From: Gloeopeniophorella convolvens
Lineage: Eukaryota; Basidiomycota; Agaricomycetes; Russulales
NCBI GenBank assembly: GCA_022496205.1
Contig: WTXD01000016.1
Location: forward strand, 1-64,000
Reading direction: 5' to 3'
Length of the DNA stretch: 64,000 bases
The notes below the pieces were generated by a model, which was not told the origin of the DNA, did not search any database, and saw nothing but the letters and a program-made list of their open reading frames with translations. The number at the start of each line of letters is the position of its first letter. Position 1 is the stretch's first letter. A program made the position numbers and the translations under genes. Shown here piece by piece: positions 36,075-47,017 of the stretch.

Positions 36075-38244
36075 TCAACTGATGGCTGTCATTGGTACCA
36101 CTGCGATCGACAATACATTTCTCTCCACGCCTTTCCTACTGTTCTCCTGTTTTGCAGTGTCCGCGGCTCCCTGCTCAGTTTGCGGGGCTATATCTTGAGG
36201 TGGAGGGGTGGACCGATAATGTAGCCGTGTGTCGCACAGGGTGTAAGAGGACGCCTGCCCGAGGATAGGGTTCCAATCGAGCGCTACGGGTGAGGATGAC
36301 ATCGCCAGGGGTGTCTCCAAGCCTTGATGTAGCTGGGCATGAGCCTTGTGCATACGCTTGAGGACGGTCACGTAGAGCAGGCGCATCATGTGATGCGTCT
36401 CCTCGTTCTGCGCAGAGCGCACAAGCCCGTTCCAGAGGTCGCAGAACTCGCGCTGAAGAGCGGGCAGGGTGTCGCACGCATCGAATTCGCACACCACGTC
36501 GAACGTTCTGGACAATACGTCGACGTAGTGGCTCCCAAAGGCCGGTATGTCCGCGAAGGAGCCGACCGACTGTCGAGTGACGTGGATGAGGTTCGCAAGC
36601 AGAATGCTATCGCCATGGGCCATGTAGCCCTGCAGAACGTCTTCTTGTAGGCCTAGCTGCTTCCGGACGAGGTCCAGCCACTGTTTGTCGCGCTCTTGTA
36701 CGATCGCGATGACGCTGGCCGCGATGCACCGGGCATCCAGAGCCGCCTTCCAGTCCGAGTCGTGGTTAATGCGTCGTTGAGCAATACGCCCGAACTCCAC
36801 GTAGCCCAGAAACTCGGGCCAGTGTCCGGCGGCGATGAAAGAAAAGAAGGATGGCATGACCAGGGAGGGTGCCGCGTCCAGGGCCTTCGCGCATATGACT
36901 ATCCGTCGTTGCTTGACTACATCCGGGACTACGTTGGCTGAGGATAACGTGCGCCGCATAAGGCTATTCAGCGCAATGGAAAAGCTCTTGGCGTTCGGGT
37001 TAATGCACTGCAGTACCGGGTATTGAACCTGTCTGGTGCCGCAGAACCCGGGTATGCCAGCAAAGAACTGCTCGAGCTCGTGATCTTCGTCGAGAGACTC
37101 GAGAGTCCAGAGCAGCGCGCGCCCATCGATGTTCGAAGACCTTTGGAGAGCAGACTCCTCTGCCGCTTTGGCCATGCCGTGGATCAGCCAATTGTAATAG
37201 ACCGTCGTGGTGTAGTGGATGCGGTAGATCTTCTCGAAGCTGAACAAGTCGAGGCGCGCGATCTTTTCAACGTACCGAAAGGCCACGTAAAGCGCGCCAC
37301 TAATACTGAACCAGACAGACGATGATAGAGGGGTGTAGTACGGACTGTCGTGTCGGAATAAGGGCATAAGGGTGATGCAACCGTACAGGACGACGCATGC
37401 TCCAACCCACACCAAGACGACGGTGAAGATGGTATGGTTAATGCCGAATAAGAATATGACGAGGCCCGCGAAGAACAAGAACAGAGAGGTATGGAGGAGC
37501 GCTGGTAAGGCCTCAACTGCCCAAGGCAGATGCAACTTGTCAACTCCTTCGGCAAAAAACGCACGGATCCGGGCTCGCTTGTGAAGGCTGTATCGTGGCT
37601 GTGTGACTCGAAGATACCGGCGTGCCCATTGCTGCAGCAGTGTCGCCAATAAAGCGCAGGTGAGGCTGATTACCAGGCTCATGGACCAGAGGGCGTTGAC
37701 CCAAATGGAAGGTTTTGGAGGAGAGAACGCAGATGGATCGGACAGGGCCTGGGGAGGGACGTCCACACGAGAGTTATTGGAGTCAGCGAGTAACTGATAG
37801 ATGTTCGCGAGGTAGAATGCTGAGGTGTCTTGAGAGTTCGGCTGCAGACTCTGCAGGGATACGATAAGAAATGCTGCAACAGTGGCCGAGAAAAGACCAG
37901 TCTAGAGCAATACTTCAGTGTGCATCCAAGAGGGCGGAAGGATTGACACATACGAAAACGAGGATACCGTCAGCGTCTCCTTTCCAGCTCTCTGTCATCT
38001 TCTTGTCCTCTTCTTCAGCCCTGTCGAGGTACATGGAAAACAACGCTCCAGAGCCATCAGAGAAGTCTGAGCTCCTATGCAAAGGAGATTTCATGGGCGC
38101 AGCATGATTGTAGCGAGCACTGTCAGCTAACATTGAAAGGGGGTTAGTCCATGGGTTCAATACAATTCGGATTGGAGGTGTACCTGTACCTGCTTCTCTT
38201 TGTGTGGTACCGGGCTCGACATTTGAATCAATGATTCGAGGCAT
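36075..38244 (-). CDS. DUF6535 multi-pass membrane protein 3
   Basis: The first exon region from 38244 (MPRIIDSNVEPGTTQREAG) leads to GALFSMYLDRAEEEDKKM and ends GILVF. An intron there may remove part of the N-terminus. The next exon starts TGLFSATVAAFLIVSLQSL. The main exon carries WVNALWSMSLVISLTCALLA, RRYLRVTQPRYSLHKRARI and VDKLHLPWAVEALPALLHT, plus paired hydrophobic segments. A conserved middle region has LLWTLESLDEDHELEQFFAGIPG. The tail after about residue 500 is short and variable, ending LSIAVVPMTAIS. The frame is open throughout. It is the closest relative of paralogues 2 and 4. Function unknown. Confidence 0.78.
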
Positions 38245-38838
38245 ATGTAGTACTGCTCCTACTAGTGGTCGCGATGGGTGGTGCGAGGAATGGAGAAAAC
38301 CTCCTCAAACCTTCCACTCGAGCTTTAAGTTGGCTGATCCGGGTGGAGAGTGGAGACCAATAATCACTTAGTGGCTGTTGCCATCATCTTTTGACTGGGC
38401 CCGTGTGAGATTGGCGCTCTCTGAGCGCCCCAGGGTACACGCAGGACGCCCACAGTGGCCCTTCTGTGATCCGAGGAAGATCTAGCAACGCGTCTGTGCA
38501 TATTCCCCCTCGACCACTTTGAGGCGCACGCAGCGGCACAGCTCAGCTTCAGAACTGCGCAACTCACTTGAGGACAGCAAAGAATTTTCCATGGAATGCG
38601 GAAGGCTCGCGTCGGAAAACTTCGAAAGTCGCCGTGTGCGTTTTCTTGTGTTTTAGTCTTACGTAACACCGGCGGCCATCCCGGACCGGAAAACCGCGCT
38701 TCTCCAACTTAATTTGTCGATGCTGGTTCACAGAGCAGGCTGACCGCGGCAACTCGGACGCGCTCTAGGGCCACGAGCCCGCTACCGAGCCTCTCACCGT
38801 ACTTTGAAACGATCTGGACTGCTCAGGATATCCCAAGG
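38245..38838. other. Divergent intergenic region, DUF6535-3 / DUF3245-like gene
   Basis: About 600 bases between two start codons. No gene is supported inside. It should contain the promoters of both flanking genes; I see no strong TATA box. Confidence 0.5.
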
Positions 38839-40043
38839 ATGGCAGAACCCAACAATGACATCGACACGGAGACACTGCAAGCGCAGATAGACCTCTCCAT
38901 GGCCTTCGCGCAGAGCCTCGTCGCATCGTGGCTACCTGGATCGCAGTCCACTTCCGCGCGCTCATCTTCGCGTGCTGCGGAAGCGGAGGCAGAGCTTCAG
39001 GCGCTTATACGTCGACCACCAAGGTGCGTGTGCACCGCCTCGCACAGCACATCTGCTTATACCTACCAATCTTCTGGGCTGTTTTCTGGGATGTAGGCTG
39101 GGCGTTGGCGCGCCGCTTCCCGAGTCTGCTGCTCCCGCTCAGACGCGCCTTATCCAGAAACTGGAGGGCAAGAAACGCTCCTGGGTGCCAGACAATGCCA
39201 CGCCGGCGAAGGCTGACAAGGAGGACAGCGAAGACGAAGAGTCGCGCGCGGGCACCGTTCGCAAGCGCGCGCGGATCGACCCCTTCGAGCCGGGTGGAAA
39301 GAAGAAGAAGAAAAAGAAGTCTGGTGTTGCAGACACGGCGAAAGATACGAGGAGCGCAGCCGCAGACACTCGCCAGGAAGAGGCCGACGAGAGCATGGCG
39401 GTCGATGATGCACCAGATGCAGCAACCTCTAAACCAGTGCCGGCTAAGCCCGGTTCCAAGAAGAAAAAGAAGAAAAAGAAGCATCTCGCGGAGGACGAGG
39501 GTGCTGAGGAGGCAATCGATGACGCAGCCGACGGTGTTGCTGACCCGAAGGCTATGGAGAATGGGACGGACGTTGTACTCGAACCGATATCGCCTGAAGC
39601 ACACCGCCCACCTGAGCACCGCAAGAAGAAAAAACGGAAGAAGCATCCGCACGACGGCCAGGAGGGTGCTCTCGCGCCGTCGTCACCTGTGGTCGCGGTC
39701 TCACGTCCTGGTACGTCACCTAATGCTCTCTAGCAGACTAACGTGCAGTTCTAACCTCGTCTGCAATTATGTAGCACCCTTACATGTGGCACCTTTATCG
39801 ACGCCGTCTCCTAAAGTACGACGAAGCTCTGCGTCAACCTCTCCCGTCCAACCCTCTGGATCCCCGATTGCGTCAGCATCAAAGTCAGGACCAGCCCTCC
39901 TTGTGCCAACCGTTCCTGTTCTTAACCTTACCGGTCCTCCTCCTGTACTAACTGACCAGGCCGAAGAGTCGAATCCCAAAAAGCGAAGACGTAAGAAGAA
40001 AAAGAAGCATGCAAACGACCGGGCTACGGGTGGCGACGCGTGA
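38839..40043 (+). CDS. Lysine-rich protein, DUF3245-like
   Basis: Three exons: from 38839 to about 39024, from about 39097 to about 39710, and about 39776-40043. The N-terminus reads MAEPNNDIDTETLQAQIDLS, then SLVASWLPGS and a splice-spanning RRPPRLGVGAPLPE. This pattern fits DUF3245-type small nuclear proteins of fungi. The rest alternates acidic linkers with basic clusters (KKKKKKK at about 39300, KKKKKKKK at about 39460, RKKKKRKK near 39620) and ends RRRKKKKKHANDRATGGDA. Multiple nucleolar-type basic signals suggest nuclear or nucleolar residence. The biochemical role is unknown. A long open frame overlapping in another phase is a shadow of this gene. Confidence 0.72.
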
Positions 40044-40212
40044 CCCATCGTTGAAACGACTCGTCTTGTCTTCTCAGTATTACCTCTGTCGATCTACGTA
40101 GGATATCTCCCCGAGAAAGCAATCTATAGTACACAAATTGGATACATGTACGCCGGCCCGAAACGTGTGTTGGGTATAGATACAGAGCGAGGTCGGAGGC
40201 AGACGTGGGTAA

Positions 40213-41142
40213 TCAGGTCGTCTTGAGAGCCTCTGGCGCTGCATGGTTTTGCTGGGCGGGAGAATAATTGTCAATGGGGTAAGGATAGGAACAATGTGAA
40301 CCGACGCACCTCGCTGAGTTCAACGGGTGCTTCGTCGACGAAATCAGGTGCCTTGTTGAGATCCGCCAGGTATGACGGGCCTTCCTCTTCCTCTTCCAGG
40401 CCAAGGGCATCCAATTCTGTCACTAGTCTGAGTCCTCATATAGCTCAGGTAACATGAAGGATGCCAATGCACCTGCTTCTAGATCCGCTTCGTCGACCTC
40501 GTCAGGCACGGCGTACGACCGGCTCAGCGTCTCTTGAACTTCATTTGCCTGCTCCAGGAGCTCTTCCATGTCATATTGCATAGTCTGTAAGATCAAAATG
40601 GTAAGCATTAAGCTCGGTCTCGTGGGAAGCGCGAGCTGCGCACCTCAATCTTGTCGATATCGATCTTGCCGTACTGCTTGCGCAGCTCCTTGTTCGCCTG
40701 CTGCATCGCGTCGAGCGTCGCCATGGTATTGCGAAGATTCTCGGTTGCAAGTGCGGTGCTCTCAATGTTGAACGTCTGCTGCGTAAGCTGGGCTAGCTGT
40801 GCTTCGTACATCCGCTTCTGCTTCAGCGTGCGCAGGGCTCGCTGCTGGATGGCTTCCTGGAAGGTCCGGTGTCTTCAGTTCGATGGAGGAAGGCGAGAGA
40901 GGAAGAAACGCACCTTTCCTGGCCCGTTGCGCAGCCTGCTCATCTGTTCCTTGTATCGCGCGAGTTCGCCGTCGAGCTTCTTGATCTTTACCTCTATGGC
41001 GCCTGACCGAGCATCTGTCTGTGCGCATGGAATTACGAAGAGCAGAACACAAGCAACTTTCGTCACCGCATACCTGCGCAATGACATCCTGCAAGTTGGG
41101 CTTTGGTTTCTTGCTGGTGGATGAGCCGAATATTCTGTTCAT
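40213..41142 (-). CDS. VPS60: ESCRT-III related protein VPS60 / CHMP5
   Basis: Snf7-fold protein that acts late in multivesicular-body sorting; it binds Vta1 and so stimulates the Vps4 ATPase. Exons read in order: MNRIFGSSTSKKPKPNLQDV (from 41142), DARSGAIEVKIKKLDGELAR, an EAIQQRALRTLKQKRMYEAQ helix, LRKQYGKIDIDKIE, then TMQYDMEELLEQANEVQE and LSRSYAVPDEVDEADLEAGA, and a C-terminal part with acidic residues and YLADLNKAPDFVDEAPVELSE, ending ALKTT at 40213. MNR(I/L)FG, the basic helix and the LSRSY-P pattern identify the VPS60/CHMP5 branch rather than Snf7 or Vps20. The length (about 220 residues) is normal. No lesion. Confidence 0.9.
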
Positions 41143-42084
41143 GCTGGCTGGAGTATCGAAGCGGTGGCAGATGGCTGGCAGTAGCAAGCGCTCTTGCGTC
41201 CCTGACGCCGACACATCCGGAATTGCGCCACGGCCGGTGCCGAACGCGGGGATTCCTCCGGCCGAGATCTCCTAACCCGATGGTACGTCGTCCTGCTGCG
41301 CGCCGCTCAATTTCGTACGCCGGTCGTTTCTTTATAGGGCGCCTCCATGTCTGTCTCTGCGTGCTTGCGAGGTCCGCGAGCTGGTCAACCCCTACTCGCC
41401 CACATGAGTCTGGATCTTAGTCACTTGAAAGCTGACGCTGGCCCTTGGGCAAAGGAGCCCCAACGTTATTACATAATACCGAGCCAAGCTGGCGGCAAAG
41501 TCGCCTGGCGATGAAACACAGAACTCGGAGTCAACGCGATGCAGTGATTGAGGGTTCGTCTCCCCACCTTATCTGTTGGGATTGCTGTGACCACCGAGAA
41601 CTCCTGGCAGCACAGGTCAGGGTTCCCATAGGTGTCAGTTTGTTCGTGACAATAACGGTCAACACAGCAAAAATTCATCATCAACGGCAGAAAAACTACT
41701 GGACGTCGATCCCTTTTTTACGTCTTATTGATATTTGCCTTGTCTTCTGGCGCTTCGTGCAGTGGTCCCAGCCTTTCAATTCAAGGAGGGCGTTGTCTGG
41801 TATTGTCATGTTAGAAATGCCCCAGCGCCTGCAACAACTCATGCTTTCCCCCCAGCTTTGGCGCCTTCTTTTCGTGACTCTTGGTCCCAAAGAACGCCGA
41901 CACGGCGCCCTATGTCAGCGGTTTGTTCTTCCGACGAACCATTTCGTCTGCTTCTCCCCACGACACTGCATCCACGTTTTCAATAAAGCACTGTTCGCAA
42001 CCTTTTGCGCCCAAGATTGCACATATTACTAGTTCTCGGACGCCGCCGTCCCAAGCGATCCTGTAAGACCCCGGCCATTCCCGC
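41143..42084. other. Intergenic region upstream of VPS60
   Basis: About 0.9 kb. It contains the VPS60 promoter. One long + open frame (41445-42032) has no recognisable motif or supportive splice context, so I leave it unannotated. Confidence 0.4.
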
Positions 42085-42089
42085 GGGCA

Positions 42090-42409
42090 TGTGGACGAAG
42101 CCACAAATGTCCTCGTTCTTCCCCCATGTTGACACCGTCGCGCTGAAAAAATTTGCTGCTGCGGCCGCAGCTGGCGAGCACGCGTACCGCCTCAACCGCA
42201 ATGCCACCCTGGGGCAGCAACCGCCGGCCACGGGGAAGAAAAAAGGTAAAGGCAAAGCCCAGGACAAAAGCCCACCCTACCCAGTCGTAGTTGGATGCGA
42301 GGATACTTACCATGTAGGCGAACAGGTGCGCTCCTTCCCGCTTCGCTGCTCGCAATCGACGTCGATCCACCTGACCATGCCAGATGATTCTCATCACTTT
42401 CGACCCTGA
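42090..42409 (+). CDS. Possible small hypothetical gene
   Basis: The + frame from the ATG at 42090 reads MWTKPQMSSFFPHVDTVALK, then KFAAAAAAGEHAYRLNR and a Lys-rich stretch, with a possible donor after GEQ near 42326. Codon use looks more coding-like than the opposite strand. However, the - strand also shows a strong donor (GTAAGTAT) and a pyrimidine-rich acceptor around the same place. Which strand is real is unresolved, and no family is recognised. The start could be upstream and more exons may follow toward 42480. Confidence 0.3.
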
Positions 42410-42775
42410 GAGCGTCCCTCTCGGCCCTTACTCTATGGTGGCTCATTTCCCCCGTGGTCGTCCCACATATACTACTAAGGCCTTGGTAAGACATCGCCTA
42501 TCCTCGTCTCCGATTGCGCGCTCTCGGTGACCACGCCACCTGCGAGTGCAGGTTGGCATGACTCAAGTCGTCCGCGACCATGCGCAAATTATTGCCCCCA
42601 AGATATATGGCTACTATGACAACATCCCTAACCCTATCAATGCTGAAGTCGTTTTGCTCGAGCTGGTGAGCATAATCGCTCCATCTGTCCTTTGACTTCG
42701 TCACCGAATATCAATGTCACAGCTTCAGGGGGAGTGCCTAGAGGACGTCTGGATGGGCCTCGAGCCGCGACAGTC

Positions 42776-43906
42776 ATGACCGTTTGCACGCGGCTTGGTG
42801 AACTGCTCGTAAAGCTGTTCAACTGCCGCAGCACGCTGCTGTGCTCTGAGACTGGCGTTCCCGATTCTCCCCCACGAACACCTTCCGATTCGGCCCGTTA
42901 CAGCCGTCCGGTGCTCCTCGGCCCGCTATTCGACGAGGGCCCTCTCATTCGCATGGAGCCCCAGGAGGCACTCACCTCTACGCACGACTATCTCCTCGCA
43001 CTTGCGCAGCGTCCAGAACGCATATTTAACGGGCCAGACGAAGATCCTGACGCGCGCAACCTCGGCTGGCCCGATTCAGCGCCGCTAACCGACGCAGACG
43101 TCGCCGCGCTCCGCGCGACGTGGAAGCGGCTCGGGTACCTCATATCCTACCATTCGGGCGGATTCTACATCCCAGGGTCGCTCTCTCCAGATGCACGTTT
43201 TACCGCGTATTCGGTACTGCAGAGCAAGGGTTTCGGCGTGCGGCACGGCGACATGCAGATGGCGCGCTTCGTTGTGCGCTGGGCGCGGCCGGGCGACACG
43301 AACAGCGACGCGACGCTCGCGCTGACGGGCTGGGAGCACGCAGCGCGCGCGCCGCTGTGGGCGTGCGCGCGCATGCCGCCATGGTTGTACCCGCACGTGC
43401 ACCCGTACGAGCGCATCACATGGGAGGGCCAGCGCAACGTCCGCCAGTTCATTTTCCACTCCATCTTCCATGGCGACTTCATCCCGCAGGCTCGCGCGTG
43501 GGAATGGATCGTCGCGTACGTGTATGGCGCCACGGAGCGTTGGTTCGAGGGCCTTGTCGGCGCGCACTGGGGCTTCCGCGACGCGGCCGAGGTGCTCCTC
43601 GTACGCCTACGGGAGCACTGGATACGCGAGCGCCCAGATGTGCCTTTCCCGCTCGAGGTTGGCGGTGCGCATCTGCGCGGTACACCAGCGGCTACGACAG
43701 TTGCTTCGGCTGGTGTACGGGAGCCGGGGGAGGATTCTTCAGAGACCAATGTACTTCCGGATCGCACGCGGACATTCACAGAGGAGATGCGCGCAGCTAT
43801 GAATACCCTTGCGAATGAGATGGCAGCCGTTGACTCGCAATCGTGGAGCGCGGCCCTACGAGGTCCATCTGGAGGGGCCCCAGTGGAAGTGTGGAAGGGA
43901 CGCTGA
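42776..43906 (+). CDS. Aminoglycoside-phosphotransferase-fold protein, probable pseudokinase
   Basis: One long open frame to 43906. The ATG at 42776 (MTVCTRLGELLVKLFNC) is the first usable start in frame; the frame itself opens at 42692 and an upstream exon is possible. The C-lobe resembles basidiomycete APH/choline-kinase-like proteins: VRHGDMQMARFVV matches the catalytic HGD loop, and LALTGWEHAARAPLWACAR matches the metal-binding IDWE-x-A loop. Two ligand residues are changed: the loop asparagine is arginine and the DWE aspartate is glycine. A recognisable N-lobe with the ATP-binding lysine is not seen. It is therefore likely a non-catalytic relative, function unknown. The last ~90 residues are a weakly conserved tail. 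Confidence 0.65.
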   Translation: MTVCTRLGELLVKLFNCRSTLLCSETGVPDSPPRTPSDSARYSRPVLLGPLFDEGPLIRMEPQEALTSTHDYLLALAQRPERIFNGPDEDPDARNLGWPDSAPLTDADVAALRATWKRLGYLISYHSGGFYIPGSLSPDARFTAYSVLQSKGFGVRHGDMQMARFVVRWARPGDTNSDATLALTGWEHAARAPLWACARMPPWLYPHVHPYERITWEGQRNVRQFIFHSIFHGDFIPQARAWEWIVAYVYGATERWFEGLVGAHWGFRDAAEVLLVRLREHWIRERPDVPFPLEVGGAHLRGTPAATTVASAGVREPGEDSSETNVLPDRTRTFTEEMRAAMNTLANEMAAVDSQSWSAALRGPSGGAPVEVWKGR

Positions 43907-44314
43907 GGAGATGACTCATATATCCACTCTACAGCACAATACTATACCCTATGTAGCGTCAACGGTAGCTGGTATCTCCTTGCATCTCATCATTGGTCGT
44001 TAGTTGATTATCCCTGTATCCTCCGTGTGTAGTCAGTTCTTCGCCGAACTCGAGATTCAAACGTGGGTCGGGACCCGGGCCGCGCTGAGTACGTAATTAG
44101 ACTTATGATTATGTGGTCAAGCTCAGCGCTTCAGCGGTGTCTTACACTCTTCCTCTGAATTTATCGAGACACCTTCCGGCTGTCTCGCTTGCATAGTGTC
44201 AAAGCCACAGAATGGCCCAGAATCATGCCCACACTGTCAAATTGGACAGTTCGACGAGGAACCCGGGAGACACAGGTGAGAATTTCAGCTTGATATAGCA
44301 TAACCCTGTTCCTG
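43907..44314. other. Spacer before DUF6535-4
   Basis: About 400 bases holding the 3' flank of the pseudokinase gene and the promoter of DUF6535-4. An additional first exon of DUF6535-4 could lie here but none is certain. Confidence 0.45.
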
Positions 44315-46717
44315 ATGCTCATATGCGATGAATCGAGTGAAGTCCCACAAGGCGGTTCGAACCTTGCCCATGGTCCTGGCGCATTATTCTCGATGTACCT
44401 AGACAGGGCCGAAGAAGAAGACAAGAAAATGTCCGAGAGCTGGAAAGGAGACGCGGATGGGATTCTTGTATTCGTGCGTCCCACCCGCTTCGACGGTTGC
44501 GCAGCTTTTTGAAAGGCTCACGTAAACGTCCTAGACCGGACTTTTTTCGGCCACCATTGCAACCTTTCTTGGGATCTCTCTACAAAGCCTCCAACCCAAC
44601 TCGCAAGATACATCCGCACTCTACCTCGCGGGCATCTATCAGCTACTGGCGGACCCCACTGGGCCTCACGTCTCCATTCCTTCGGCCTTATCTGATCCGT
44701 CGACCTTTTCGCCTTCGAGATCTGCTGTCTGGGTTAATGCACTGTGGTTCATGAGTCTCGTAATAAGTCTGACTTGCGCGCTACTGGCAACATTGTTGCA
44801 ACAATGGGCTCGCCGCTATCTCCGGATCACACAGCCACGATGCAGCCTGCACAAGCGCTCCCGTATACGCGCGTTCTTCGCAGAGGGCGTAGACAAGTTG
44901 CACCTACCATGGGTAGTCGAAATTCTCCCTGTCCTCCTCCATGTCTCCCTTTTCCTCTTCTTCTCAGGGCTCGTTGTGTTCCTCTTCGGCATCAACCACA
45001 CAGTTTTCACAGTAGTGATGTCGTGGGTTGGTTTCTGTGCAGGTCTATACCTGTGCATCACATTCATGCCGATCTTCCGTCACGATAGCCCATATTATAC
45101 GCCACTCTCTTCATCCGCCTGGATCTGCACCACCAGCTTCCTCTACGTGGTTTCCCGGTACCTCCACATCATCGCCGCGCACAAACTATTCAGCTATCGG
45201 TGTTTTCAGCGTTCTCTATACTCGAAGAAAGCATACCATAAGTGGTTCAGGCAAGGCATGTCCAAGACTGTCGAAATGTCCGCTTTGCTCTTATCGTCGC
45301 CATCAATTGACTCCCGCGCTTTGCTCTGGACATTCGAATCGTTGGATGAAGATCATGAAGTTGAGCAATTCTTCGCAGGAATAGCCGGATTCAAGGACCC
45401 AGACCAGGCTCAAGGTCTTCTCGAAGACTTCATCTATGCAAATCGCTCCCGGATGTCAGATTCATTATTCGATCTGATGATTCGCACGTCGTCTTGGCGC
45501 AGCCTGGTATCGGAGAATGTCAAGCGCCGTCGGATGACCATCTGCATGAAGGCTCTTCACGCTGCCCCTTCTCTTGTGGACCGACGCTACCTTCACCAGA
45601 TCGCCATGGGGAACTGGCCAGATTTACTGAGCTCCGTCGATTTCGGGATGTTTGTGCGAAGGTGGTGCCGCAATGAAGATCGGGAGATGGAGTTCCTGGC
45701 GCAGTGCATCGTCTCTCGTGTAATCGCAGCTGCGTCGGAACGCAACGAACCATGGTTAAACCTTGTCGCCTACCAGCTGAGCAAGTCAAAATCTGCAGTC
45801 CGAGGCCTCCTTGCGCATGGCGACAGCGTACTCTTCGCAAATCTCATCCGTTTCGTCCGGAGATCCATGGTTTACATCTCACAGTTCAAACAACATCACA
45901 ATCCCCTCTACCTGGAGGACGCGCTTGGAGAATCTTACGACCTTTATGCAACTTGGAGGTATCGCGTACTATGCGCGAGCTGCAGAAGGAGTTTTGCGGT
46001 ATGTGGAACCAACTCGTACACGGTGGTCAAAATAGCGAGGGATACTTGGGACACGCATTCATCCGACTTGCACTCTTACGAGGGCTTGACAAGGTCCACG
46101 CCGCCCTACACGAGAACGCTGATGCGGCCTCAGCGATAACGAACGCGCGCTCGGCAAGCGGTCACAGCCGAGAAGCCTCATCGTCTTATTCATTGTGTCC
46201 ATTCGGAGACCATCCTTCTCCACAAGACCAAGATTCGTCGCTCGATCCATGGTCGACTTCCGGCAAGGCTGACACGGTACTGGGCGAAATTTCCAACTCC
46301 GCCAACCAAGGCGCAACCATCATCGTCTCTCGGACAGCTGTCGCGAGCCGGACCTCGCACTCTCTATCCGGTCTTGCTTCCACCGTCTCTCCTCTTGACG
46401 TTTCCCAACCGCACGCGGCTAAACACCATCCCCTGAGCCCCTCTCCTAGCCCATCCACGCATCCTCTTGACGCCACCTCGACTTCTGGCAGCGACGACGT
46501 TTCCCTCAGCATCACTGTGGTTCGTCCAAGCCTAGACAGCCAGGGCAGGAACTCTCGTGCCGGCACGGACGACACCTTGCCGGATGAGCCAACCTCCGTC
46601 TCAGAAACACCTTCATCACTCTGGGATATCAAACTGGCTCTCCTCCGCCCCGATGGGTCAGAAAGACCAGAGCATCCTTCACGAGACGAAGACCAGCCTC
46701 CCAGAGACACGAAGTAG
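44315..46717 (+). pseudogene. DUF6535 multi-pass membrane protein 4, with a frameshift
   Basis: The only DUF6535 copy on the + strand. Exon 1 (44315-44473) has ALFSMYLDRAEEEDKKMSES and ends GILVF. Exon 2 starts at 44535 with TGLFSATIATFLGISLQSLQ and gives WVNALWFMSLVISLTCALLA, RRYLRITQPRCSLHKRSRI and further hydrophobic segments very like paralogue 3. The frame breaks near 45956: ACTTGGAGGT appears to lack one G, and the conserved MRELQKEFCGMWNQLVHGG continues one frame over to 46717. The tail is Ser/Thr-rich, with DDVSLSITVV and an acidic end. With the base restored the protein would match its paralogues in length. The loss is in a G run, so an assembly error is quite possible. Confidence 0.65.
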
Positions 46718-47017
46718 CCTTAATGGTTCCACCATGTCGAGTTTATATGACTTCGACAAGTTCCTCGTCGCAAATAAGTAGTTGCAGTCTAGTAGCCTCG
46801 GCTCAGAATGTCTGATATCGGTACACCACCACCACCCCACCACGTTGCTACTAATCGTCAATCCCGGTATACAGTAAATCTCATCAGTGCTTTCCTTGTG
46901 ATGATGGACCAGTTTAGATACAAACATACGGATGAGCGCATCATAGGGCAGCTGGGGAGGTCCCGGCGATACTTTTAAGCACTGTCCCGGCACAACTCAT
47001 GCTGCGTGCACCTGGCA
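46718..47017. other. Convergent 3' intergenic region
   Basis: 300 bases between the stop codons of DUF6535-4 (+) and the aldehyde dehydrogenase (-). No gene is seen. Confidence 0.6.

Noticed and set aside
38928..40043. Long + frame of 371 residues overlapping the DUF3245-like gene
   Set aside because: Its first part is a shadow of the Lys-rich frame. Only its last stretch (VAPLHVAPL onward) is real, as exon 3 of the annotated gene.
41445..42032. 195-residue + frame downstream of the VPS60 start
   Set aside because: Composition is not coding-like and there is no recognisable motif; it lies in a promoter region.
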